A program made the translations under genes and the position numbers. Shown here in pieces: positions 33,560 to 46,139 of a stretch of 64,000 nucleotides of DNA. Position 1 is the stretch's first letter. Each line of letters begins with the position of its first letter. The stretch is from the NCBI GenBank assembly GCA_964017155.1, contig OZ024861.1, positions 24,672,713 through 24,736,712 of the forward strand. The letters are read 5' to 3'. This DNA comes from Oasisia sp. SBJ-2009. Lineage: Eukaryota; Annelida; Polychaeta; Sabellida; Siboglinidae. The notes under the pieces are model-generated. The model saw only the letters and a program-made list of their open reading frames with translations. It did not search any database and was not told the DNA's origin.

Positions 33560-35700
33560 TTCAAAAATCAGCCTATAACAGATTGAACAGATAACATGGA
33601 ATAATTAAAAATAACTAATCCTTATTGAATTTTCTTAATTAATTTTATTAACTCAATTTCATTATTTTATTGATTAAAATACTTTTAATTGGGTATATAA
33701 ATTAATATATGGCTAGTTATATTTTATATTCACCTTGCTTTTTGTAACCATTTAATTACTTGAAATTCAATCAACCAATTTTTTTCAGTCAGACTGAAAT
33801 CATTATTTTGGAAGTCACTGTAGTCATTCACCATGACAACACTGATCATACAAGTTAAGCTAATATCCACTAAAGGCAAGTTTTTATATAGCTCAGTGTC
33901 CAGTCGTTAGGACCAAAGCGCTTTACTACTAACAGGTAGTCAGTTGTCACCTCTGACCTCTGGACCTTGCTGCAATAAGCAACAACAGGCCTCTTTTGCT
34001 GTGGCCTGCCTGTCTTTTGATCTTGGCTTCCATGCCCCTTGCCCTGTTGTAACCAGCCCTGCTAGATGGCAACTGCTAAGGCCTGCTATTGTGCCAGTGC
34101 CTCAGTGGTGGTGCAAAGTGATAAGAAATATTTGCTTGAGGGAAGGAAATGGCACCCCAGCTTACCACATTGGGTAATTGAATATCCTGCCAGACATTTT
34201 CATTACTCATTAATATATTATACATTAAATAGACACCAGCCATTACGGAACATTTGTGTTAAAACCCCTCAAGAATTGTTTTACTTTTGTTATTAAATAC
34301 TTATTAATATATTACAGCCAATGTCTTGTAACAAATGTCATGATAAATACATTGGACATGGTTATCAAGAAATGAAAAGTTTCTGCTAAGAGTCAGCAAT
34401 GCCAATGTGAGCTCATTCAGGCCTTGCTTAGTAATATTTACACAGATTAGCACTGTGGGTACTGGGCAGTAAAACTGGACACCACCAGCCTGCTAATTGC
34501 CTTTGTGGGTTAGAGAAGGTCTGGCTCAGATAAGCAAGCCCTTTGTCTAAGCCAGGTATCCCAAATAATTAAGTAGGTCTCCTTGGGAGTTGTTCAAACA
34601 TCACTCAGCAAGACAGGGCAGTCTGGTGAATGGTGATACTGGTGTTAAAGGGAGAACCCAAATCAACTTGGTTGTTAGCTAGGTCTGTCATCATTGCTAC
34701 GATTGTGTAAAAAAGGCAGTCTATAGCGATCTGTGCCACAATGACATTATTTTGCTATCTTATTTCTTCTATTGTCAAAGAATGAAAAGATGTTATGGTG
34801 CTCGTGTATGCAAGACCAAACCTTTGTATTAACAAGACAGTGTCTGAATAACATTATTTTGTGACCTTATTTCCTGTGACTTTCCTAGGGAAAACTATAA
34901 TTTTTTTCTGTGATTTCTTTTACTGTTATTTATTGTATGTACACCCTAATGAATAACTAAAGCTGGCAGGGCAAAACCACAAAACAGTGACATATTATGA
35001 GTGCTTTCAACAGTGTTTTCAACATTTTCTGTTACCAGAATGCTCACTGGCAATATTTTCAATAAGTTCTTCAATGAATATGAAAATGTCACTTTTTTGT
35101 TATATTAGTAACATTATTAAAAATTGTTTTGGTGCTTAATTAAGCCAACATACATTGTTTGGTCATTCATGACTGTACTGTTTTAAAACTGTTAATTTCC
35201 AAAAATTAATGGCATTGGAGCATGTTCCTATAGGCTATTATCTAAGCTATATTATATAACTGAGATTCTCACATGTGGAAAGGTGCCAGATCCTGTTTGT
35301 GTCAGCTACACAGGAAATAACCGTATTTATTTGTTGTCGGATAATCCACCTTGGGTATTGACCTCAGGTGAAACTCATTTCCAGGTCACAACCCTTCCCC
35401 TAATGACTAATGTGGAGGCTACAGCCACTACACCACTCTCTGTGTTGGGAACCCAGGGGAAAATGTCCAGATCACTACCCTCAACCATAAGGGAAAGATT
35501 AATCATCTAACTCTGTGGTGACTATACATCTCAGTCATGAAAAATAAATACAACACACAATTTGCAAGACTATAACATTGTGTTCATAATGTAATTATAG
35601 AAGTATCACAACAACCATAGGGTCTAAAATCCACACATACAAACCCTTATCACATTGTAATTACATGATTACACAACTACCACCACTGGCAATGGGGATG
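33560..35700. other. Transposon interior, unassigned
   Basis: No protein family recognised. The part from about 33880 to 34200 is GC-richer, with a TAGCTCAGT-like start reminiscent of a tRNA-type promoter box, but no second box or structure was found. Frames at 33944-34296 and 35283-35510 have no recognisable features. Confidence 0.35.
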
Positions 35701-35802
35701 CCACTGTGGGGGGTGGGGGGGGGGGGGTGGAGGGCTAGTTCAATCCCCTCTTCCCCATGTGGGCATCTAGCCTGAATACACTGTCCCACTCATTGATTCA
35801 AT

Positions 35803-36245
35803 ATGACTGAAGCAGCAGCATCACCTGGGAAAATGTCCGACAAGAATGGAGATAAAGAAAAGAAAAAGCATGGAGTGCACTGCATGGCTCCAGGATGTAC
35901 AAACTGGTACTATAGGTGTAAGGAAAAAACTTTCCATAGACTTCCAACAAATGAATCGCAACAGAAAAGATGGCTGCAGAAACTGAAGTTGGCGTCTCCC
36001 CCATCTGCTAAATCAGCGAGAGTCTGCAGTGATCATTTTGTGGATGGCGATTACAAAACAAAAGACACCTATGATGAACAAGGACACTTGGTAAAAAAAA
36101 AACATCATTCTTGGTCAAAGATGCGGTTCCATCTGTGATCGATTTTTCCGCATACACCTTTGGCTCTACTGATTTCTCATTGGCAAAATCAGCCAAGAAG
36201 CAGAAGCTATTGGACACCATATTACCGCGAGCAGCAGCCATGCAG
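35803..36245 (+). pseudogene. THAP-domain protein, first exon, frameshifted
   Basis: THAP domains are C2CH zinc modules that bind DNA, used here presumably for transposon end recognition. From ATG 35803, a lysine-rich leader is followed by HCMAPGCTN (first two Cys), KTFHRLPTNESQQKRW, LKLASPPSAKSARVCSDHFV (Cys and His ligands) and GDYKT. At a run of ten A (36093-36102) the frame is lost; the next frame continues as LVKDAVPSVIDFSAYTFGS, the AVP motif expected at the end of a THAP domain, and runs open to a CAG|GTTAAT donor after 36245. So the exon is intact apart from a homopolymer length change, which could be real or a sequencing error. Confidence 0.78.
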
Positions 36246-37651
36246 GTTAATGAAATATTATTGTCATTGTGATTATGGTATCATTGTATTTATTTCTGGT
36301 AACATCTGTACATGTGTGCAACTCACAACTTCTATAAAATAATGAGTATAACAACAATAAAACATGCTACAGAATCAATCACACTTAACATAATGTCACT
36401 ATTATGTATGTTAATGTGTCTATCCAATGACACTACCCATCATAACACAAGTCAGTTGGAAATATTACTTGGGAACACATTTAGTATTTTAATTTAGGCA
36501 TATTAAGAGTGTCATCATAAAATATCCGTAGAATATCACTAGTATCCGATATTTAAAAAATCACAGATTAATACATTTATAAATAATCAAAGACGACGGT
36601 TTTTATCCCGCAAAACATTATGCACCCAAATGTGGATCTCACCTTTAAGAATCTGCAGTTTTGCTTTCCAAGTGACAAACAAGCACACCTTTTTTAGTTG
36701 GGGGTCAGAATAGTCGCCAGACAGCAGCTAGTAATATCACTGATCCCATGATTAAAATTAATAGTTACATGGGTGAAAAACATTTGGAACCTTACATTAG
36801 CACATAGCCTGCATTGTTACATGCAAGGGTTGTAAACATCATTATCAAAGTACAACAGAGGTCTGCTGTTACTAATTGCCATTAACAGCCTAGTGCAAAT
36901 TAGGCAATAAGATCACAATCTTAGTACTGTCTTGTGTTTCCCAGCAAGAGTGAAAAGAATGTCTGAATGACTCGGAATACATACATATTAAAATATGCCA
37001 GGAAGGTTAGTCGCATAATGGAATCTGCACAGAATGCACCATTGAAAAGGCAATGTTCTATTTATTGCATGAATGTTCCCTGGTTGAAACACAACACCCT
37101 GGTCAGCCCACTGTCCACTGGTCCCATTGAGATCAAGTTGACCAGTGATCCTGGCTAGCAGTAGCAGTCAAGCCACAAAGCAGATACCCAATCCACAAAA
37201 CTGATATGGGGTTTGAGATGTGATTTCAAGGGACCTTCTCAAAAACCAAATCACCAGCATTACTTTTTGTTTTGGAGGCCCTTAGAATGATGCAATAAAA
37301 TACAGATTTCTTGTGTACAGCAGCTCCACCACATGCAACAGCCATGCAAAAGTAGATTTGTTTAACATTTGGGGGAAAATAGTTTGGGGGATCCTGGAGG
37401 ACCATACAGGGCCTGTGGAATAATTCAATCAAATTTAGATTTCTCATGCACAGTTACAATATCCACAGATGCATCTACACAAAATTATATCCTGGACACT
37501 TTCCGAAATGCCAATTACAAGTTGATTTATTCTGTTTTAATTTTTTATGATGTAGGTATTGCAACGAGAAAACAAAAGATGACAAAACAATATTATTTAT
37601 ATGTATATCACAGAAGATACATACCATCTTACATATGTATCATTCTTTCAG

Positions 37652-38245
37652 ATGGAGGATTCACAAATACATAGCACAACTTTCAAAGGATTCAGTGCAC
37701 CATATGACATTGTCCCTCATGGCAGTATGGATGTCACATTGCAATGCCATTAACTCCTAGTGTCAAACTCAAACAGAGCCAGTGATTATGTCGCCAATGG
37801 GATACTTTATCGATGCAGTAATTAATATAGATGATATTGTTGTTCCATTGAATATTCATCATGACCATGGGTATGCGAAGTTGTTGTCGCAGTCCTGCAT
37901 TCCTTCTTCGACCATGGCAGTCCTATCAATGTGGATGACACTTCGGATGTCCCAGTGTCACTGTCGCCATCTTCAGATCATTCTGTCTGCAACAGTCAGA
38001 AGGAAAAGACTGAAGAGAGTTATGCAGAATATGTCGTAGCGGGTGACAGCGATATCACTGATGATGAATCAAGCAGTTCTGACACTAATGAGAAACAGAG
38101 AAAGTGTTGTTGTTTACAAGAAACAAATAATTTCCCTTTTTTGCACCTGCAAAACACCCTGACTGGCATAACATGTCTGCTGCCGCTTGGAAGCATCCCA
38201 TTGAACATGTGCAGTCATGATATGCAGCTAACCGATACATTCTGA
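37652..38245 (+). pseudogene. Probable downstream exon of the THAP protein, decayed
   Basis: After an ATTCTTTCAG acceptor the frame reads MEDSQIHSTTFKGFSAPYDI and stops. A later frame (37931 on) has an acidic, serine-rich linker, including AGDSDITDDESSSSDTNEKQ. Such acidic linkers follow THAP modules in many transposase-like proteins. Several stops and shifts separate the pieces. No catalytic core follows before the element's right end. The link to the THAP exon is inferred from position and strand. Confidence 0.45.
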
Positions 38246-38249
38246 CAAT

Positions 38250-39816
38250 TGATTTATAGTAATAGTAAACAATCATTATCTTATAATTAATTAGTAAATG
38301 GCAAAACTGTGTAATTCATCAATATCACATTGCAAAGTCAACGCTTTGGTTGATTTGTTTATGAAATACTGTAATAAAATGCTCACAGCATTTCACAAAC
38401 AAACGATTGTTATGTAATTTTGTTGCAGTATTTTGCAAACACATGAATTTTATGATTGTAAGACTACATATGTCATGACGTACACACCCGCACATATCCA
38501 ATACATTGAATACAATACATTAATACTTCACTTCAATATTCTCATGTGAATTGCACATTGAATTGAATTCCTTATTACAAATCTATTTATTATTCAGACT
38601 ATTATAAATTGCACAGCGGCACACATATCCAAATGACATTATTTTACATAAATTTAACAAATTGTATTAGCACTTTTAAATTGGAAATTAAATAATTATA
38701 TATTAAAAGGATGCACACATCATCATGATCATGTAACATCTGGTAAAAAACAAAAAGTAAGTTTGTAACAAAGATTTACATTACGAATTTGAAGATAGAT
38801 TTTTTTAAATTTAATATGTGTAGCCATACAAGTATAATTGCTCTATTTAGGTTTGAATTGTTAAATTATTTTTCGATACATGTTGAACTACGTATTAGTA
38901 AGTACTTACCTACTAGCTATATTGGTCGAACGAACGAGTCTCCAGGCAAATCGCACATCGACACCAGTCCGATACTCCCAACATCGACAGTTTTCGTGGT
39001 TAGTCATGACTCATGCAGGCATCTGTCAGCACGGTCGGGCAAGCCATCTCTCAACAACATGTCCGTCGACATTGGGACGTAGTATTCACACAAACATCAT
39101 AATTATTCACACTGTTCAGACTTCAGCACCGTTGATCCCAAAGTCCAAGATCATCGATTCCATAAAAATGGCGAACCTCTGAGACTGAGTCTCTCGCCGT
39201 CTCGGCGGGCCGGGTTTAACGCCTCGTACCTCGGCTCGCACGCTGGTTGAAGCACGTGTGTCAACCTCTCACTTATGCTACAGATGCTTCCTCTGTCGGA
39301 TCCATTTCTACTGTGATTTATCCAAGATCACTAGCAACTAGCGTTTCCTCTGACTGTAATGCAAAACACTTCCGACATATTTGTCAACAAAAGTAAAAAA
39401 TAGTCCCGGTTGACCTGCCTTTCGGTAGCCCCGCCCCTTGAAGTCTGTCAATTCTGCTGTCGGGAATAAGGAATATTTTCATTGGTTAAAAATCGTTGAC
39501 ATTTAATTCCACCTTTTTATTTCGAATGCAAATAAATATTATTTGTTGACACATAGGACCCCTTTCGTGTATAATACGGTACCATATCTTTGTTTTTGCG
39601 CAGAAATGTCTAATAACGAAGAAAACCGAAAAAAAAACCACTCGGTTTGGAATAAAGATGGCGATACGCAGTGTTCAATGTCGACGATTTAGGCACTGAA
39701 AAAATATTTTTTTCCAGTTTGTCTGATAAGTGAATATGCTTCTGTCACCATTAATGTATACTTATATAGTGTACATTTAGGTATATGAAATGTTATAGTT
39801 GTGTTTCACTTCCCCT
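38250..39816. other. Transposon right part, unassigned
   Basis: AT-rich sequence with a GC-richer stretch near 38930-39260 holding two overlapping frames (38789-39182) without recognisable domains. No DDE-type catalytic motif seen. Confidence 0.4.
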
Positions 39817-39820
39817 TTAA

Positions 39821-40350
39821 GTTTCTACATCCGGGCAGCCTTACCCCAGATTAGGGTAGAGACGCTGATTGGCTCTCAGGCCAACTATGAAATAAAAATT
39901 AAAATAACGATATACTTTTACAAGATAATAATATCATATGAAAAGTATTCACCATTGAACTTATATTAACACAAAAGTAAGTAAAAATTCAAATTTACCG
40001 TTGTTTATAAAATAAGAATTACGGCAGGATTAACCAGTATCCGTGAGGTGGCAGCATTGTCTAGCTCGACACGGATAGCATACAAATTAAATAAGGAAGC
40101 CTTTTGATCAAATAATGCTGTATTTTAAAAAAACTATTAAACATTTAACTTATATTAACACAAAATAAATAGAAATACAAATTTGCAGTTGTTTATAAAC
40201 ATATATATTACGGCAGTGCCCGTGAGGTGGCAGCATTTTATAGATCACGGCTGCTACCCAAACAAAAGCCGTTAATGTAGCTAGACTGTTTTCTCGGCGT
40301 AGTTCCGCAGCCGAACGACAGTCGGTTATGCGAGACTAGTTTCTTTAGTG
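39821..40350 (+). repeat. Extra module in unit 2 (right part)
   Basis: It matches unit 3 at about 42676-43197 almost throughout. Within it an ~100-bp stretch occurs twice in tandem: AACTTATATTAACACAAAA, then a GTTGTTTATAAA block, then CCGTGAGGTGGCAGCATT. A further CCGTGAGGTGGCAGCA lies left of the transposon, near 32265. The module is absent from units 1 and 4-12. Confidence 0.8.
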
Positions 40351-40404
40351 TAATCTCGACCGCATCGCGGTGGGATTTGCGTCTTTGACGCCAGTGCGGT
40401 GAAG

Positions 40405-43258
40405 GAATATTGGCATATGTAAGAATTGAGCGTGCTACTTTCAATTTTGTTAGACACCGTGCACATTGTAACGCTATTTTATTGTTTTTCTCAGGTGTCT
40501 GCGCCCGGTTGAGATACAGCGACACATGGCCGACGACTTCTGGCAGCATTACTGACCGACCAGACCCTATGATGTGATGATTGGCGACGCGGAACAGTCA
40601 TTCAACAGTGGGTGGAGCCTTGTTTTTATAAAGTTATTTAATTTATATAAGATGTTGAGGTAGATGATAATGTAGGCCGATCACTGGAAGAGTCAAATCT
40701 ACGATAGCATGACATCGATATATGTATCACAGCTAGTGCGAGTGGACATTAGTTTTGATGTTGCAGTTCTCACAATCGAAACGTTTTACCCAGACGATTG
40801 ATCGAGCTATTTTTCACGCTATATGATGTATTTCACGATACGTAATGTCACAATATGCTGCAAAATAATGCACATGAAACGAAACTTGTGTAAGAGGCCG
40901 AGATCGCACCGCGGAAAGTATCTTAACATTGCTATGCAATAGCACCATTTGCGCGGCGAATGCCACAGACTTTCTCGCTTGTACACATACACCCACTCAA
41001 TATAGTTGAGTAGATGAGTCTTTGACCGTCATGACAACCAGCACAACGCATTCATCTCGACTGGAAACAGCATACTTAGGAATCAGCATGCATAGGCAAG
41101 CTACACCAGTGCCTCATTCTTTGCAATAGTGTAACTCAAGGGTAAGCATTTGACATGTCTTCATTCTAAAACAAGTGTAGAGATCATTCGATGTTTTGAG
41201 ACCAATATTTATTGCAGTCACACATTTCTCGGCACGCAGATTTGTATATAGGTAGTGACGGAGATCGAATGCATATGTTGATACATTACCTTGGAAACAA
41301 TAGCATATGCTACATTGATCAGTGCCAACAGGCCAGCTCTTTGGCCATGTCATGAGCGCTATGCCGACAAACAGGTAACGCCAAAAGCTAGACATAACAG
41401 TGATGGCGAAGAGCCATACGAGAAAACAAAGGTTGTCCAAACTACACAGACAACTAGGAAATTATATACTAGACATGCGTGGGGTTCACCACTACTCTCG
41501 CGTCGCATTCTCAGAGGGTCTGTGTCGGTCACACTCAAATAGGAAAACCTGAAACCAAAGAGCAGACATGTCGCAAGTTCAATATGAAAACGAAACCACA
41601 AAGCAACTAACAGGCCATGGTCGCATCATATAATCATTGATGTTGAGCTAGCTACACACATTGTACATGCATTCTACAAAGAGTGTTACACTACAGAGTA
41701 AATCTAGCCTGTATGCGAACGAATGTCTTTTAACGCATGGAATGGCATGTAATGATTCAGATACATATTTGCGCAGCCTGCATACAGCCCTCGTGGCGTC
41801 GCCGTTAACACGGTTTAGAGTTCCAGATCGCAGAGAGTAGATTGCCAAAACAATGAAGGGAACTTCTGTCGTTGAGTGTAGTAGTTGAAGCTCAGCAGTA
41901 CGAATGTTAAATTAGATACAGTCGAAACGTCTATTTGCCTAGGCATAGGTGGAAAGCTGCTTGAGACATTGAGACAACTCATCGAAGAGTGGTATGAACC
42001 ATTTACAGTGTACTGTGAATGAGAACAAGAATATGAATATTCTGTTCCATTTCCGACAACAATTAGGCACTTGCGTAGAATACAAGCCAACCTCAATTGC
42101 ACCTACGTTTGAAACTTCATTACGAGAGGCGCGGGTAGGGTAGTGTAGTGGTTTTGAAACGCGCGGATGCAGCAGGCCTGATATATTTGGTCTAAAAATC
42201 AATGGAGAGAGTCTGACATTGTTGAATCTAATCGGTGTTATACGCCACGAACATCGACTTGCATCGTGCATAAAAAGTACCCGAATGTCGCACAGGCCGT
42301 TGTACCATAATACAAATGTAGTCCTATGTGTGTACCTTATTGCGAAATAGGCTAGCGCAAGTAAAACATTGAAAGAAGGAAGAAAAAGTGGAAGAAACCG
42401 CCCCCCCCCCCCACACACCCACAGTTTGCCTAGATCAAAGGCGTCGCCATCTTGAAATCTGACGTCGCCAGGAACGAAAATGGCGCGTCTGCCGTATTGT
42501 CGTGACGTCACAGTATTGTTGTGGCGCGTCTTCCGGTTTGCCGCCATTACTGTGCTGCGCAGCCGAATGCTGGCGACAGATGCCAGTTTCTTTATAACCT
42601 CGGTTACCCAGACTCCGTGAGGTGGCAGCACTTTTAAGCCCCCTCAACTCCGCCTGGGACAGTATATGGGCTTAAGTTTCTACATCCGGGCAGCCTTACC
42701 CCAGATTAGGGTAGAAACGCTGATTGGCTCTCATGCCAACTATGAAATAAAAATTAAAATAACGATATACTTTCACAAGATAATAATATCATATGAAAAG
42801 TATTCACCATTGAACTTATATTAACACAAAAGTAAGTAAAAATTCAAATTTACCGTTGTTTATAAAATAAGAATTACGGCAGGATTAACCAGTATCCGTG
42901 AGGTGGCAGCATTGTCTAGCTCGACACGGATAGCATACAAATTAAATAAGGAAGCCTTTTGATCAAATAATGCTGTATTATAAAAAACTATTAAACATTT
43001 AACTTATATTAACACAAAATAAATAGAAATACAAATTTGCAGTTGTTTATAAACATATATATTATGGCAGTGCCCGTGAGGTGGCAGCATTTTATAGATC
43101 ACGGCTGCTACCCAAACATAAGCTGTTAATGTAGCCAGACTGTCTTCTCGGCGTAGTTCCGCAGCCGAACGACAGTCGGTTAAGCGAGACTAGTTTCTTT
43201 AGTGTAATCTCGACCGCAGAGCGGTGGGATTTGCGTCTTTGACGCCAGTGCGGTGAAG
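40405..43258 (+). repeat. Array unit 3, with extra module and empty transposon site
   Basis: 2854 bp. ATG 40526 opens MADDFWQHY then TGA. The promoter-like block is at 42446-42560. The extra module (42594-43197) contains the uninterrupted TTAA (42672-42675) that was the target in unit 2. The C-run before the promoter block is long (about 14 C). Confidence 0.9.
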
Positions 43259-44625
43259 GAATATTGGCATATGTAAGAATTGAGCGTGCTACTTTCAATT
43301 TTGTTAGACACCGTGCACATTGTAACGCTATTTTATTGTTTTTCTCAGGTGTCTGCGCCCGGTTGAGATACAGCGACACATGGCCGACGACTTCTGGCAG
43401 CATTACTAACCGACCAGACCCTATGATGTGATGATTGGCGACGCGGAACAGTCATTCAACAGTGGGTGGAGCCTTGTTTTTATCAAGTTATTTAATTTAT
43501 ATAAGATGTTGAGGTAGATGATAATGTAGGCCGATCACTGGAAGAGTCAAATCTACGATAGCATGACATCGATATATGTATCACAGCTAGTGCGAGTGGA
43601 CATTAGTTTTGATGTTGCAGTTTTCACAATCGAAACGTTTTACCCAGACGATTGATCGAGCTATTTTTCACGCTATATGATGTATTTCACGATACGTAAT
43701 GTCAAAATATGATGCAAAATAATGCACATGAAACGAAACTTGTGTAAGAGGCCGAGATCGCACCGCGGAAAGTATCTTAACATTGATATGCATAAGCACC
43801 ATTGGCGCGGCGAATGCCACACACATTCTCGCATGTACACATACACCCACTCAATACAGTTGAGTAGATGAGTCTTTGACCGTCATGAGACCCAGCACAA
43901 CGCATTCATGTCGACTGGAAACAGTATACTTAGGAATCAGCATGCAAAGGCAACTTACACAAGTGCCGCATTCTTTGCAATAGTGTAACTCAAGGGTACG
44001 CATTTGACATGTCTTCCTTCTAAAACAAGTGTAGAGATGATTCGATGTTTTGAGACCAATCTTTATTGCAGTCACACATTTCTCGGCCAGCAGATTTGTA
44101 TCTAGGTAGTGACGGAGATCGTATGCATATTTTGATACATTGCCTTGGAAACAATAGCATATGCTACAGTGATCAGTGCCAACAGGCCAGCGCTTTGGCC
44201 ATGTCATGAGCGCTATGCCTACAAACAGGTAACGCCAAAAGCTAGACATAACAGTGATGACGAAGAGCCATAAAACCAACTACCCATTGCTGTGCGACAA
44301 TGTACGACTGTGAATCATTTCAAAGTAGCACTCAAGACGCATCTGTTTACAGCTTACTATTTTGACAGTCTGTGATCACAGTTAATCAGTCAACGATTCA
44401 TACATTTATTTTAATGAACTTATTCATTTAATTACCATATATTTATACTATTTTATTTTATTTACTATTTACAACATATTTATACTATTTTACTTATTTA
44501 TTCATTTTTAATATAGTGTGTAGTTGTGTGCCACTTTAAGTCTGTATTTTAAAGCAACATATTTGTTTTACTAGTATATATATCCTCATTTTATCAAAGT
44601 AGTATTGTATTAACGTTTCAGTATT

Positions 44626-44663
<38 letters not shown>

Positions 44664-46019
44664 ATTATTATTATGTTATTAGTATGTATTTTTAGTATCA
44701 TTATTTTAGGAATAATCATTCTAACGCGCTCCAGAACAATTATTTGGATGGGGCGCTATATAAGAAATAAACTATTATTATTAGTATACGAGAAAACAAA
44801 GGTTGTTCCAAACTACCCAGACAACTACGAAATTATATACAAGACATGCGTGGGGTTCACAACTACTCGCGCGTCGCATTCTCAGAGGGTCTGTGTCGCT
44901 CACACTTCGGAATCAAATAGGAAGACCTGAAACCAAAGAGAAAACACGTCGCAAGTTCAATATGAAAACGAAACCACAAAGCAACTAACAAGCAATGGTC
45001 GCATCATATAATCATTGATGTTGAGCTAGCTACACACAATGTACATCCTACAAAGAGTGTTATACTTCAGAATAAATCTAGCCTGTATGCGAACGAACGT
45101 ATTTTATCGCATGGAATGGTATGTAATGCTTCAGATACATCTTTGCGCAGCCTGCATACAGCCCTCGTGGCGTCGCCGTTAACACATTTTAGAGTTCCAG
45201 ATCGCAGAGAGTAGATTGCCAAAACAATGAAGGGAACTTCTGTCGTTGAGTGTAGTAGTTGAAGCTCAGCAGTACGAATGTTAAATTAGATACTGTCCAA
45301 ACGACTACTTGTCTAGGCATAGGTGGAAAGCTGCTTGAGACATTGAGATAACTCATCGAAGAGTGGTATGCACCATATACAGTGTACTGTGAATGAGAAC
45401 AAGAATATTAATATTTTGTTCCATTTCCGACAAGAATTAGGCACTTGCGTAGAATACAAGCAAACCTCTATTGCTCCTACGTTTGAAACTTCATTACGAG
45501 AGGCGCGGGTAGGGTAGTGTAGCGGTTTTAATACGCGCGGAAGCAGCAGGCCTGATATATTTGGTCTAAAAATCAATGGAGAGAGTCTGACATTGTTGAA
45601 TCTAACCGGTGTTATACGCCACGCACATTGACTTGCATCGTGCAAAAAAAGTACCCGAATGCCGCACAGGGCGTTGTACCATAAATCAACTGTAGTCCTA
45701 TGTGTGTGTACCTTATTGAGACATAGGCTAGCGCAAGTAAATCTTTGAAAGAAGGAAGTAAAAGTGGAAGAAAGCGCCCCCCCCCCCCTCAGTTTGGACA
45801 GATCAAAGGCGTCGCCATCTTGAAATCTGACATCGCCAGGAACGAAAATGGCGCGTCTGCCGTATTGTCGTGACGTCACAGTATTGTTGTGGCGCGTCTT
45901 CCGGTTTGCCGCCATTACAGTGCCGCGCAGCCAAATGCTGGCGACAGATGCCAGTTTCTTTAGTGTAATCTCGACCGCATCGCTGTGGGATTTGCGTCTT
46001 TGACGCCAGTGGGGTGAAG
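43259..46019 (+). repeat. Array unit 4, with LINE insertion
   Basis: 2761 bp including a 515-bp LINE at 44273-44788, so about 2246 bp natively. It lacks the extra module at its end. ATG 43380 opens MADDFWQHY followed by TAA rather than TGA. The promoter-like block is at 45813-45925. Confidence 0.9.
44273..44788 (+). mobile_element. 5'-truncated LINE inserted in array unit 4
   Basis: The insert begins within the C-terminal codons of a LINE polymerase: NQLPIAVRQ, then VNHFKVALKTHLFTAYYFDS and a stop, the W.LP..VR....FK..LKTHLF pattern. A 3' UTR ending GGGGCGCTATATAAGAAATA and an (ATT)n tail follow. All other units read straight from GAAGAGCCATA to CGAGAAAACA at this point, which defines the insertion precisely; the target duplication is at most a few bases (ATA). 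It is unrelated in age to the array's formation, since only one unit carries it. Confidence 0.85.
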
Positions 46020-46033
46020 GAATGTGGGCATAT

Positions 46034-46109
46034 GTAAGAATTGAGCGTGCTACTTTCACTTTTGTTAGACACCGTGCACATTGTAACGCTATTTTATTGT
46101 TTTTCTCAG
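46034..46109 (+). other. Putative 76-nt GT-AG intron at the start of each unit
   Basis: A strong donor (AT|GTAAGA) is followed 76 nt later by a pyrimidine tract and acceptor (TTTTATTGTTTTTCTCAG). The same pair recurs in the other units, with minor variants: GTAAAA in units 9 and 11, and CTAAG in place of CTCAG in unit 6. Donor, tract and acceptor lie in the order expected downstream of the promoter-like block of the preceding unit (about 110 nt of exon 1). Splicing is inferred; no transcript evidence is available. Confidence 0.5.
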
Positions 46110-46139
46110 GTATCTGCGCCCGGCTATGATTAGCGATAC

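Larger units (their letters stand above)
32325..39816. mobile_element. 7.5-kb TTAA-target transposon with THAP remnants (Kolobok/T2-like)
   Basis: TTAA at 32321-32324 and 39817-39820 flank the element. Its ends are AGGGGGACTGAAGC on the left and, inverted, AGGGGAAGTGAAAC on the right: short, imperfect terminal repeats with the TTAAAGGRR signature of T2/Kolobok elements. Unit 3 of the array has the uninterrupted site (GGGCTTAAGTTTCTACATCC at about 42669-42688), matching the joined flanks here. The interior has two THAP-domain pieces (32655-32824 and 35803-36245), consistent with Kolobok, whose transposases are known to be associated with THAP domains. No DDE catalytic core was recognised, so the copy looks non-autonomous or badly decayed. 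Confidence 0.85.
30077..40404 (+). repeat. Array unit 2, split by a 7.5-kb transposon
   Basis: Without the insertion (32325-39820 counted with one TTAA) the unit is 2832 bp. ATG 30198 opens MADDFWQHY followed by TGA. The promoter-like block is at 32095-32205 with an intact TGACGTCA. After the block it carries the extra ~0.6-kb module also present in unit 3, and the transposon lies within that module. Confidence 0.9.

Noticed and set aside
33880..34000. TAGCTCAGT-like motif suggesting a tRNA-derived SINE
   Set aside because: No convincing B box, cloverleaf or tail could be found.
32325..39816. piggyBac as the superfamily of the TTAA element
   Set aside because: piggyBac also uses TTAA, but its ends usually begin CCY and it does not carry THAP domains; the AGGGG ends and THAP remnants favour Kolobok/T2. 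Without a catalytic core this remains an inference.
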